Under the pieces are notes generated by a model, which worked only from the letters and a program-made list of their open reading frames with translations, ran no database searches and had not been told where the DNA came from. Source: Gemmataceae bacterium (GTDB lineage: Bacteria; Planctomycetota; Planctomycetia; Gemmatales; Gemmataceae). From it: a stretch of 64,000 nucleotides of DNA. This document shows, piece by piece, positions 54,838 to 61,950 of this stretch (the first letter of the stretch is position 1; each line of letters starts with the position of its first letter). The stretch is from NCBI GenBank assembly GCA_019636445.1, contig JAHBXO010000027.1:1-64000 (forward strand), in the 5' to 3' direction. A program made the translations under genes and the position numbers.

Positions 54838-55044
54838 ATGAACGATCCCCCGTCGGATCGTCGAACGCTCAACGTCCCGCGGCTCGCGGTGATCGGTTCC
54901 GAGATGTTCGGATTCGCGATGGTCGGCCTCGCGATCGACTATGCACGGGGCGGCTTCGACGGCGTGCCCTGGGCGACCTTGATCCTCGGGCCGCTCGGCG
55001 TCCTCGCCGCGTTCGTCCACCTGTTCCGGCTGATGAAGCGATGA
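54838..55044 (+). CDS. atpZ: ATP synthase-associated protein AtpZ (PF09527-like)
   Basis: The 68-residue protein has two membrane helices and matches the ATPase_gene1 pattern (MFGFAMVGLAIDYARGGFDG, then WATLILGPLGVLAAFVHLFR). Such small proteins are often the first gene of atp operons and help c-ring assembly or Mg2+ entry. It overlaps the next gene by 4 bases. Its position in front of an atpI-like gene and the full set of F-type genes supports the call. Confidence 0.75.
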   Translation: MNDPPSDRRTLNVPRLAVIGSEMFGFAMVGLAIDYARGGFDGVPWATLILGPLGVLAAFVHLFRLMKR

Positions 55045-55439
55045 CGGCGCGGGACTACGGTTGGGTGACGCTGCCAAGCCTTGCGGTGCTCGCGGCCGCT
55101 CCGGCGGTCGAGTTCGCGATCGGTGGCCGGCATCTGATGTCGGCGACGGCGGCGATGCTGCTGACCTGGCCGATGGCGCTGTTCTCCCTGTGGTGGGTGG
55201 GCAGCCGGACCGATCGCCGGATGGTCGCCATCGTGGTGATCGCGGCGGGTCTGCTGCGGCAGGTGGTGGCCGTGGCCGGATCGGTTCTTGTATATTTCGC
55301 GGCCGACTGGACGAAGGCCGCGGGTTGGACGTACTGGCTCTGGATCGCAGTGGCCTACCTCTCCTCGTTGGCCGCCGAGGTCTTCGTTCTCGCGAAGCCC
55401 GGCTGGGTCGGACGCGGAGGTGGTGGCCGGAAGGGGTGA
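55041..55439 (+). CDS. atpI: AtpI-like membrane protein
   Basis: The 132-residue protein has four membrane helices (LPSLAVLAAAPAVEFAIG; SATAAMLLTWPMALFSLWW; RMVAIVVIAAGLLRQVVAV; WTYWLWIAVAYLSSLAAEV). This fits AtpI, an assembly factor for the c-ring, by position and topology more than by sequence. ATGA overlap with atpZ implies translational coupling. atpB starts 8 bp later. Confidence 0.6.
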   Translation: MTARDYGWVTLPSLAVLAAAPAVEFAIGGRHLMSATAAMLLTWPMALFSLWWVGSRTDRRMVAIVVIAAGLLRQVVAVAGSVLVYFAADWTKAAGWTYWLWIAVAYLSSLAAEVFVLAKPGWVGRGGGGRKG

Positions 55440-55446
55440 CCTTCGT

Positions 55447-56337
55447 ATGGCCGCACACGCTCCCGCCGGGCAACCGCTCCCCATCGATCCGTTCCACCAC
55501 GTCATCGACAGTCCGAAGATCGAGTTGTTCGAATCGCTCCACCTGGCGATCGACCTGCCGAAAATCGCCGGCTACCAGATCACGAAGTTCCACGTCTTCC
55601 TCGCGCTGTCCGCCGCCATCGTCGCCGTCGCGATGATCTGGATCGGCAAGAAGATGGCCACGGGCGAGAACCCGCGCGGCAAGCTGTGGAACGCCCTCGA
55701 ATCGCTCCTGTACTTCGTCCGCGAGAAGATCGCGAAGCCGGGCCTGCACGACGAGGCCGACAAGTACGTGCCGTTCCTGACCACGCTGTTCCTGTTCATT
55801 TTCGTCGTGAACCTGCTCGGCATGATCCCGTTCTTCGGCTCGGCGACGGCGAGCATCGCGGTGACCTTCGCGCTGGCCCTCTGTAGCTTCGTGGTGATCC
55901 ACGTCAGCGGCGTGAAGGAGATGGGCTTCGGACCTTACATGAAGTCGTTCATCCCGCACATCCACCTGGAAGGCGGGGCGTTCATGAAGGCGCTCGGCTT
56001 CGGCATCATGATCGGTCTGGCGGTACTCGAATACGCAACGGCGTTCATCCGCCTCGCGGTGCTGGCGATTCGTCTGTTCGCGAACATGCTCGCCGGGCAC
56101 ACGGCGCTGTTCATCATCCTGTTCTTCATCCAGTACGTCTCGCGGCCGATCTCCGATCCGATGGGCGGCTACCTGCACGAAGCGCCGGGCTGGCTGTATT
56201 ACCTCATCACCCCCGTGAGCGTGGCGCTCTCCGTGGCGCTGAGTTGCCTCGAGTTGCTCGTGGCGGGCCTGCAAGCCTTCGTGTTCGCACTGTTGACCTC
56301 GACGTTCATCGGCCTGGCGAAGCACCCGGCCCACTAG
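55447..56337 (+). CDS. atpB: F-type ATP synthase subunit a
   Basis: The 296-residue protein has six or so membrane helices and the conserved Arg in FIRLAVLAIRLFANMLAGHT, which faces the c-ring and is essential for proton flow. YVPFLTTLFLFIFVVNLLGM and EMGFGPYMKSFIPH are typical of bacterial subunit a. A long N-terminal extension (about 60 residues) precedes the first helix; in this phylum such extensions are common. The start was chosen at ATG 55447, 8 bp after the AtpI-like gene. Proton channel in the inner membrane. Confidence 0.93.
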   Translation: MAAHAPAGQPLPIDPFHHVIDSPKIELFESLHLAIDLPKIAGYQITKFHVFLALSAAIVAVAMIWIGKKMATGENPRGKLWNALESLLYFVREKIAKPGLHDEADKYVPFLTTLFLFIFVVNLLGMIPFFGSATASIAVTFALALCSFVVIHVSGVKEMGFGPYMKSFIPHIHLEGGAFMKALGFGIMIGLAVLEYATAFIRLAVLAIRLFANMLAGHTALFIILFFIQYVSRPISDPMGGYLHEAPGWLYYLITPVSVALSVALSCLELLVAGLQAFVFALLTSTFIGLAKHPAH

Positions 56338-56341
56338 GATA

Positions 56342-56457
56342 CCCGACTTCCGAAGTCCGGCTTCGACTTCGGAAGTCCCTGCGAGTGCAGAAGCCGAGAT
56401 CGAACCAGCGGATTCCGGCCCTTCGACTTCCGCAGTCGGAGCCGGACTTCGGAAGTC
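56342..56457. repeat. REPIN-like inverted pair, family 2, between atpB and atpE
   Basis: Arms begin at 56342 and 56424 and are about 35-37 bp long, inverted, with a few mismatches in the right arm (CGCAGTCGG instead of CGAAGTCGA). The spacer is about 45 bp and the total about 116 bp, close to the copy at 16942-17062. It separates subunit a from the c-subunit gene inside the operon, so it lies in the transcript between two cotranslated genes. Confidence 0.88.
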
Positions 56458-56502
56458 AAACGAGAACCCTCCACCGTTTTCCTCGAAAGGACGAGTCGAA
56501 TC

Positions 56503-56799
56503 ATGCAACGCCGCAACCTCCCGCTGTTCGGAGCGCTGCTCCTGGTCCTCTGCTCCGCGAACCTGGCCTCCGCCGCCACGGGTGCCGGCTACGCCGCCGC
56601 CATCGGCATGGGCCTGAGCGTGCTGGGCATCGGCATCGGCCTGGGCCTCATCGGCAACGCCGCCATGAGCGGCATCGCCCGCCAGCCGGAACAAGCCGGC
56701 ACGATCCAGTCGGCGATGATCCTCGTGGCCGCCCTCGTCGAAGGGGCCGGGATTCTCAGCCTCATCCTCTGCCTCGCGACCCTGTTCATGGGTGCGTAA
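56503..56799 (+). CDS. atpE: F-type ATP synthase subunit c with a signal peptide
   Basis: The 98-residue protein has the two c-ring helices: helix 1 GLSVLGIGIGLGLIG and the polar loop ARQPEQAG, then helix 2 with the ion-binding Glu in AALVEGAGILSL. The position that holds Gln in sodium-type c subunits is Leu and the residue after Glu is Gly, so it is a proton type. Before helix 1 is a third hydrophobic stretch, LPLFGALLLVLCSANLASAA, that looks like a cleavable signal peptide, unlike most c subunits (about 75-85 residues). GAAAGGACG lies before the ATG at 56503. Confidence 0.92.
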   Translation: MQRRNLPLFGALLLVLCSANLASAATGAGYAAAIGMGLSVLGIGIGLGLIGNAAMSGIARQPEQAGTIQSAMILVAALVEGAGILSLILCLATLFMGA

Positions 56800-56833
56800 C
56801 TCGCCGACCCGCGCGGCCATCGGAGGTAGGACC

Positions 56834-57484
56834 ATGCTTGCACGAATCTGCGCGCCGCTGCTTCTGGCGTTGTTCGTCGGCGCGTTCGTCGGCTCCGCCG
56901 CGCCGTCGGCGCACGCCGCCGCGGCCGCCGGCGAGAAGAAGGCCGAAGCCGCGAAGGACGACGGCCACGACCCGACCGCCTTCATCGACCTGCCCAAGCG
57001 CTGGGACCTCACGATCTACACGCTCGCCGTGTTCGTGCTGCTGTTCCTGGTGCTGTCGGTCTTCGCGTGGCCGAACATCTCGAAGGGCTTGCAGAAGCGC
57101 GAAGAGATGCTCTCGGCCGTGAAGGACGCGGCGGACAAGGCCAAGCGGGAAGCGGAGGAGATGTCCGCGAAGCTGAAGGCGGAGTTCGCGACCGCGAACG
57201 ACAAGGTGCGGGCGATGCTCGAGGAAGCCCGCCGCGACGCGGACGCCCTGCGGGCGACCGAGCGCGAGATCGGCCAGAAGGAAGCGGCGACGGAACGCGA
57301 CCGCGCTCGCCGCGAGATCGGCGCGGCGAAGGACGCGGCCCTTCAGGAGATCTACCAGAAGGCCGTCGAACTCGCGACGCTGTTGTCCACGAAGACGATC
57401 AAGAAGAACCTGACCGCCGCCGACCACCGCAACCTGGTGGACGAGGCGATCGCCGAGTTGAGCAAGGAACCCTCGCGGAACTGA
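56834..57484 (+). CDS. atpF: F-type ATP synthase subunit b with an N-terminal signal-like segment
   Basis: The 216-residue protein has a signal-like first segment (MLARICAPLLLALFVGAFVG, ending near AHAAA), then the true anchor helix (YTLAVFVLLFLVLSVFAWP) and a long charged coiled coil (KREAEEMSAKLKAEFATAND) that forms the stator. Subunit b normally has only the anchor; the extra leader is about 65 residues. GGAGG lies before the ATG at 56834. It holds the catalytic head still while the ring turns. Confidence 0.9.
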   Translation: MLARICAPLLLALFVGAFVGSAAPSAHAAAAAGEKKAEAAKDDGHDPTAFIDLPKRWDLTIYTLAVFVLLFLVLSVFAWPNISKGLQKREEMLSAVKDAADKAKREAEEMSAKLKAEFATANDKVRAMLEEARRDADALRATEREIGQKEAATERDRARREIGAAKDAALQEIYQKAVELATLLSTKTIKKNLTAADHRNLVDEAIAELSKEPSRN

Positions 57485-57496
57485 TCCTGGGGCGAA

Positions 57497-57520
57497 GCCC
57501 ACGGACGAACGTCCGTGGGC
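57497..57520 (+). other. Hairpin between atpF and atpH
   Basis: A 10-bp stem (GCCCACGGAC with GTCCGTGGGC) with a GAAC tetraloop lies 13 bp past the atpF stop, with no T run. It may slow RNA decay or lower downstream expression. The core resembles the hairpin at 52982-53008. Confidence 0.7.
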
Positions 57521-57544
57521 CGTCATTGCCGAACGGAAATTCTC

Positions 57545-58144
57545 ATGGCCGACATTGCCGATACCGTGCTGGACGAGGGCGTGACCCGGAACCGGCTCGC
57601 GCGCGTGTACGCCGAGGCTTTGCTGGCCGTGGCCGCGAAGGCGAGCCGGCAGGACGAGGTCGGCGCGGAGCTCGACGACCTGATCCGCGGTGTCCTCGCC
57701 GCGAAGCCGGAAGTCGAAGCGTTCCTGAAGAACCCGACCGTGAGCAAGCGGAACAAAGGCCCGGTGATCGCCTCCGCGTTCGCCTCCTGTTCCGAGCCGG
57801 TTCGCAACCTGCTGGGCGTGCTGAACGAGAACGGCCGGCTGCCGCTGATCCGTTCCGTGGCGGCCGTGTATCGCGACCTCCGCGACACGCAGGCCGGGCG
57901 CGTCCGCGTGATCGTCAAGTCGGCCGTGCCGCTCACCGGTGAGCAATCCGACAAACTCAAGAATCAACTGCAAACGAGCCTGAAGAAGAGTCCCGTGATC
58001 GTCTCGGTCGTCGATCCGGAATTGATCGGCGGCCTGATCGTCCAGATCGGCGACCGGGTCATCGATACCTCCGTCCGCACCCGCATTCAAACCCTCCGCG
58101 CACAACTGATGGAGCGAGGCACGAGTTATGTCCTCCAAAATTAA
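57545..58144 (+). CDS. atpH: F-type ATP synthase subunit delta
   Basis: The 199-residue protein follows the AtpH pattern: ARVYAEALLAVAAKASRQDE at the N-terminal helix bundle and GGLIVQIGDRVIDTSVRTRI at the C-terminus, the most conserved part of delta. Delta binds the top of the alpha subunits and links the head to subunit b. Its end overlaps the atpA start by 17 bases. Confidence 0.92.
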   Translation: MADIADTVLDEGVTRNRLARVYAEALLAVAAKASRQDEVGAELDDLIRGVLAAKPEVEAFLKNPTVSKRNKGPVIASAFASCSEPVRNLLGVLNENGRLPLIRSVAAVYRDLRDTQAGRVRVIVKSAVPLTGEQSDKLKNQLQTSLKKSPVIVSVVDPELIGGLIVQIGDRVIDTSVRTRIQTLRAQLMERGTSYVLQN

Positions 58145-59846
58145 CGCCGGCGAAATCATCAGCGTCCTGACCAAACAGATCGGCGAATTCGGCCAAAAGT
58201 CCGAATCGCGCGAGGTTGGCCAGGTGCTGGAAGTCGGCGACGGCATCGCCCGCTGCTACGGCCTCTCCGGCGTCATGACCGGCGAGATGATCGACTTCCC
58301 CGAAGCCGGCGTGAAGGGCCTCGCCTTCAACCTCGAAGAAAACTCCGTGTCGGTCATCATCCTCGGCGACTACCTCAAGGTGCGCGAGGGGATGGAGGTC
58401 CGCACGACCGGGCAACTGCTCAGCGTACCCGTCGGCCCGGCCATGATCGGCCGCGTGGTCGACCCCCTCGGCAACCCGATGGACGGCAAGGGGCCGATCA
58501 TCACCGACAAGCGCCGCGCCCTCGAAAGCCCGGCCCCCGGCATCGTCGACCGCCAGCCGGTGAAGCAGCCGCTCCAGACCGGCCTCAAGGCCGTCGACGC
58601 CATGACCCCCGTCGGCCGCGGCCAGCGCGAACTCATCATCGGCGACCGCAAAACCGGCAAGACGCAGATCGCAATCGACGCGATCCTCGCCCAGAAGGAA
58701 GAAAAGGTCATCTGCGTCTACGTCGCGTGCGGGCAGATGGAATCGAAGATCGCCGGCGTCGTCGAGAAGCTCCGCGAGTCGGGCGCGCTCGATTACACGA
58801 TCGTCGTCGTCGCGTCGTCCTCCGACGCCGCCCCGCTGCAGTACATCGCCCCATACGCCGGCTGCGCGATGGCCGAATACTTCATGTACGAAGAAGGCAA
58901 GGACACGCTCGTCGTGTACGACGACTTGTCCAAGCAGGCCGCCGCGTACCGCCAGCTTTCGCTGCTCGTGCGCCGTCCTCCCGGCCGCGAAGCCTACCCC
59001 GGCGACGTGTTCTACTGCCACAGCCGCCTGCTGGAACGCTCCGCCAAGATGGCCGAGCGCTACGTGATCGTGCCGGAAAGCGCCGACGCCGCCAAGGTGC
59101 AGGACGACTGGGGCGTGAACGCCGAGAACGACCCGACGAAGAAGCGCGAGCCGGGCGAGAAGGGGAAGGTCTACAAGGGGCCGCTCGACAAGGAGCATGC
59201 CGAGCACGTCGACCTCAAGAACTTCCCCGGCCACAAGCTGGTGAGGATCGCGAATAGCGGCGGTTCGCTCACCGCGCTGCCGATCATCGAGACGCTCGAA
59301 GGCGAAGTGTCGGCCTACATTCCGACGAACGTGATCTCGATTACCGACGGCCAGATCTACCTGCAACCGGACCTGAAGAACGCCGGGGTGCTGCCGGCCG
59401 TGGACGTCGGTATCTCCGTGAGCCGCGTCGGCGGCAACGCCCAGATCGGCGCGATGAAGGACAAGCGTGTCGCTGGCGGTCTGAAGCTGGCCCTCGCCGC
59501 CTTCCGCGAACTGGAGGCGTTCGCCCAGCTCGGCACGGAACTGGACAAGGTCACGCAACAGCAGCTCGACCGCGGCTATCGCATGGTCGAGATTCTGAAG
59601 CAGGACGCCTACAAGCCGATGAACGTGCTGGATCAGGTGATGATCATCTACGCCGGCAACAGCGGCGCGCTGGACAAGGTGGACCGCAAGAAGGTGAAGG
59701 CGTGGGAATCGCAGTTCCTCACGTTCGTCCGCGAGCAGATGCCGGAAGTCCGCGAGCAGCTGGCGAAGGACAAGAAGATGACGGACGACGTGGTGAAGAA
59801 GCTGGACAACGCCATCGCGACCTTCCAGCCGCAGTTCAAGGCGTGA
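58128..59846 (+). CDS. atpA: F-type ATP synthase subunit alpha with a ~55-residue insertion
   Basis: The 572-residue protein (usual about 505-515) has Walker A GDRKTGKTQIAI (172-183) and the conserved GGSLTALPIIETLEGEVSAY. Between AERYV (about 312) and GGSLTAL (about 378) lies a charged segment, including NAENDPTKKREPGEKGKVYK, in place of a loop of about a dozen residues. The nucleotide range is about 59064-59258. It is not a hairpin repeat, so it is a real protein insertion. The insert would sit on the surface of the head. Otherwise the subunit is regular; alpha holds non-catalytic nucleotides and the catalytic arginine finger. Confidence 0.95.
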   Translation: MSSKINAGEIISVLTKQIGEFGQKSESREVGQVLEVGDGIARCYGLSGVMTGEMIDFPEAGVKGLAFNLEENSVSVIILGDYLKVREGMEVRTTGQLLSVPVGPAMIGRVVDPLGNPMDGKGPIITDKRRALESPAPGIVDRQPVKQPLQTGLKAVDAMTPVGRGQRELIIGDRKTGKTQIAIDAILAQKEEKVICVYVACGQMESKIAGVVEKLRESGALDYTIVVVASSSDAAPLQYIAPYAGCAMAEYFMYEEGKDTLVVYDDLSKQAAAYRQLSLLVRRPPGREAYPGDVFYCHSRLLERSAKMAERYVIVPESADAAKVQDDWGVNAENDPTKKREPGEKGKVYKGPLDKEHAEHVDLKNFPGHKLVRIANSGGSLTALPIIETLEGEVSAYIPTNVISITDGQIYLQPDLKNAGVLPAVDVGISVSRVGGNAQIGAMKDKRVAGGLKLALAAFRELEAFAQLGTELDKVTQQQLDRGYRMVEILKQDAYKPMNVLDQVMIIYAGNSGALDKVDRKKVKAWESQFLTFVREQMPEVREQLAKDKKMTDDVVKKLDNAIATFQPQFKA

Positions 59847-59865
59847 GCCGTGCGGGAGTTCGCCG

Positions 59866-60108
59866 GTGGACGAGTTCATCTGGATCGATTGGAACTTGGC
59901 GAAAATCGACGCACACTCGCTGGATTCGGAGGAAGTGGAACACGCTTGGCGGAAAGGTCGAGTCATCCACAAGGATGTGGACCCGATCAACGGACCCTAT
60001 AGTGTCAGCTCGGGTCGATGTCCTTCGGGGAGGCCGATTCGAATCGTTTGGCGGTATGATGTAGACCGAGACGGAGTCGCGAAGATTTTCGTCATCACCG
60101 CCTTCTGA
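59866..60108 (+). CDS. BrnT-like small protein inside the ATP synthase operon
   Basis: The 80-residue protein starts at GTG 59866. The pattern FIWIDWNLAKIDAHSLDSEE with EVEHAWRKGRVIHK, then RPIRIVWRYD and KIFVITAF, follows the layout of BrnT-type toxins (W, K, H, EEVE, GR, ITA), but the match is loose and several key residues differ. Its gene and the next lie between atpA and atpG, where bacteria rarely place other genes. GC content and codon use appear lower than in the neighbours. It may be a recent insertion or an operon-borne TA-like pair. Confidence 0.5.
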   Translation: MDEFIWIDWNLAKIDAHSLDSEEVEHAWRKGRVIHKDVDPINGPYSVSSGRCPSGRPIRIVWRYDVDRDGVAKIFVITAF

Positions 60109-60124
60109 TCGAGGAGGAACGACC

Positions 60125-60538
60125 ATGGCCACGACGACGTTGGCACAGGAATACCGGACGCCGGAACGCATTCGGGCGGATGAAGCGATCGCTGCGGCGC
60201 ACGAACAATATGTCGTCGTCGATCCGCAGACGGGCTGGTTGATTCCGGAAGCCACCGACGAGCGCGAAGCGCTGGCGGCGGCGAATGTCGGGGTCGCGAA
60301 CAACGCGATCGCGATCGGGGGACTGGATACGCCGTTCCTCTGGAACGGGAAAGTGTTTCGCATCACCCGTGCGGAACATCGCAATGGGACCGTTACGGTC
60401 GAGTCGGTGCCGCACGATGAAGGCTTCCGAAACGAAGTCGTGCGGAGGATCGAGAGCGTACCGTTCCGGGTCCTGACCTTCTACCAGGGATTTGGATTCA
60501 TCTGTTTCCCGGAAGACTACGCGAAATACACGGGATAA
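60125..60538 (+). CDS. Unknown protein following the BrnT-like gene
   Basis: The 137-residue protein has GAGGAGGAA, a very strong ribosome binding site, before the ATG at 60125, so it is surely translated. It is mixed alpha/beta, with EQYVVVDPQTGWLIPEATDE, GGLDTPFLWNGKVFRITRA and FRVLTFYQGFGFICFPEDYA, and no known motif, Cys-rich site or membrane segment. It sits 16 bp after the BrnT-like gene and 9 bp before atpG. It does not look like the BrnA antitoxin (no ribbon-helix-helix). An antitoxin or an unrelated cargo gene is possible. Confidence 0.65.
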   Translation: MATTTLAQEYRTPERIRADEAIAAAHEQYVVVDPQTGWLIPEATDEREALAAANVGVANNAIAIGGLDTPFLWNGKVFRITRAEHRNGTVTVESVPHDEGFRNEVVRRIESVPFRVLTFYQGFGFICFPEDYAKYTG

Positions 60539-60547
60539 ACGAGACCC

Positions 60548-61462
60548 ATGGCTAACCTCCGCTTACTCGTGAAACGCCGCAAGGCGGTGCGGAACATCCG
60601 CAAGATCACGAAGACGATGGAACTCATCGCGACCGCGCGCTTCAAGAAGGCGCTCGACCGCGCGACCGAGGCGGAAGCGTACACGAAGAAGATCGCCGTA
60701 CTGGCGTCGGACCTCAGCCAGAGCGCCGGCGAAGTCAGCCACCCGCTGCTCGCCGTGCGGCCCAAGATCGAGAAGGCGTTGATTCTGGTTTGTACCTCGA
60801 ACCGCGGCCTCTGCGGCGGGTACAACGGCGGCATCCTCCGCGAAGCGCAGATCAAGATCCGCCAGCTCAAGGCGGAGAACATCCCGTTCGACCTGGAAGT
60901 CTCCGGCCGACGCGGCGCGACCTTCTTCAAGTTCCAGGGCGTGCCGATGGCGGCGCAGTACCAGCAATTCGAAGACAAGCCCGCCTTCGAGCAGGTCGAC
61001 GAGATCGCGCAGAAGTACATCGACCTCTACGTCGGCGGCAAGGTGGACGCGGTGTTCGTCGCGTACCAGAAGTTCGTGAGCGCCGCCCGGCAGACTCCGG
61101 TAGTCGAGCAACTGCTGCCGCTGAGTAGTGCCAGTGTCAGTGTGAGTGGTCAGGCAAAACCGGATTCTTCCCTAGCCACTGGCACTAACACTGGCACTGG
61201 AAAGGCCGACTACGAGTTCCTCCCGGACGCCGCCGAGATCCTGAACAACCTCGTCCCGGTGGCGTTCAAGGTGCGGCTCTTCAAGTGTTTCCTCGACGCG
61301 GCCGTCAGCGAGCAGATCGCCCGCCGCGTGGCGATGAAGGCCGCGACCGAGAACGCCGGCGACCTGATCAAAGAGATTTCCCGCGAGTACAACCGGACGC
61401 GCCAGGCGAACATCACGAAGGAAATCAGCGAGCTGATCGCCGGCAGCGAGGCGCTGAAATAA
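60548..61462 (+). CDS. atpG: F-type ATP synthase subunit gamma with hairpin-encoded insert
   Basis: The 304-residue protein has the gamma N- and C-terminal helices (KRRKAVRNIRKITKTMELIA; IKEISREYNRTRQANITKEI) that form the rotating shaft. VCTSNRGLCGGYNGGI is the typical foot region. Residues about 192-218 (SSASVSVSGQAKPDSSLATG and following) are encoded by an imperfect inverted repeat, in the variable stretch after QLLP. The insertion is in frame and free of stops. The following gene overlaps by one base (TAATG). Confidence 0.94.
   Translation: MANLRLLVKRRKAVRNIRKITKTMELIATARFKKALDRATEAEAYTKKIAVLASDLSQSAGEVSHPLLAVRPKIEKALILVCTSNRGLCGGYNGGILREAQIKIRQLKAENIPFDLEVSGRRGATFFKFQGVPMAAQYQQFEDKPAFEQVDEIAQKYIDLYVGGKVDAVFVAYQKFVSAARQTPVVEQLLPLSSASVSVSGQAKPDSSLATGTNTGTGKADYEFLPDAAEILNNLVPVAFKVRLFKCFLDAAVSEQIARRVAMKAATENAGDLIKEISREYNRTRQANITKEISELIAGSEALK
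61127..61198. repeat. Imperfect inverted repeat in frame inside atpG
   Basis: Arms at 61127-61149 and 61176-61198 (23 bp, 19-20 matches) are built of CAGTGCCAGTG-type units, rich in AGTG/CACT. The spacer is 26 bp. It reads in frame as a Ser/Gly/Thr-rich segment. It is less GC-rich than its surroundings and unlike the other families in the window. Confidence 0.85.
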
Positions 61463-61935
61463 TGCCGGAACGCCGCCCGCTTCGGTTCGACTCGCTCGCC
61501 GAAGTCGTCCGCGACGCGGAGAACCTGCTGGCGAACGGCTACGACAAGGCCGGCAACTGGGACCTGGCCCAGTGCGCGAATCATCTCGCGTACTGGCTGA
61601 CCTGCCCGATCGACGGGTTCGGCAAAGCGCCGCTGGTGGCGAAGGCGTTCCTCTGGTTCGCCCGCAACACGGTCGGACCGGGGCAGTTGAAGAAGATCTT
61701 GGCGAACGGCTTCCCGCCCGGCGGCATGACCGACCCGGCCTCGGTGAAGCCCTCCGACGGAAACGACGCGGCGGCGGTCCAGAAATTGAAGACGGCCGTC
61801 GCCCGGTTCGAAGCCCACGACGGCCCCATTGTGCCGTCCCCGTTCTTCGGACCGATGGACAAGGACACGAACCGGAAACTGCAACAGGTGCATTGTGCGC
61901 ACCACCTGAGCTTCCTGATACCGAAACAGGCTTAA
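61462..61935 (+). CDS. DUF1569 family protein inside the ATP synthase operon
   Basis: The 157-residue protein has the DinB-like DUF1569 pattern: DAENLLANGYDKAGNWDLAQ, then ANHLAYWLTCPIDGFG, PGQLKKILANGFPPGGM and QQVHCAHHLSFL near the end with the His pair. DinB-fold proteins are four-helix metal-dependent enzymes or thiol transferases; DUF1569 members are typical of planctomycetes and function is unknown. The ATG overlaps the atpG stop (TAATG), and atpD starts 15 bp later, so it is part of the operon. Confidence 0.8.
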   Translation: MPERRPLRFDSLAEVVRDAENLLANGYDKAGNWDLAQCANHLAYWLTCPIDGFGKAPLVAKAFLWFARNTVGPGQLKKILANGFPPGGMTDPASVKPSDGNDAAAVQKLKTAVARFEAHDGPIVPSPFFGPMDKDTNRKLQQVHCAHHLSFLIPKQA

Positions 61936-61950
61936 TCGAGGACCGACGAC

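Noticed and set aside
56503..56799. Sodium-type ATP synthase c subunit
   Set aside because: Leu replaces the Gln ligand and Gly follows the ion-binding Glu, so it fits a proton type.
54709..57012. 767-residue frame opposite the start of the atp operon
   Set aside because: It overlaps six real genes and has no recognisable domain.
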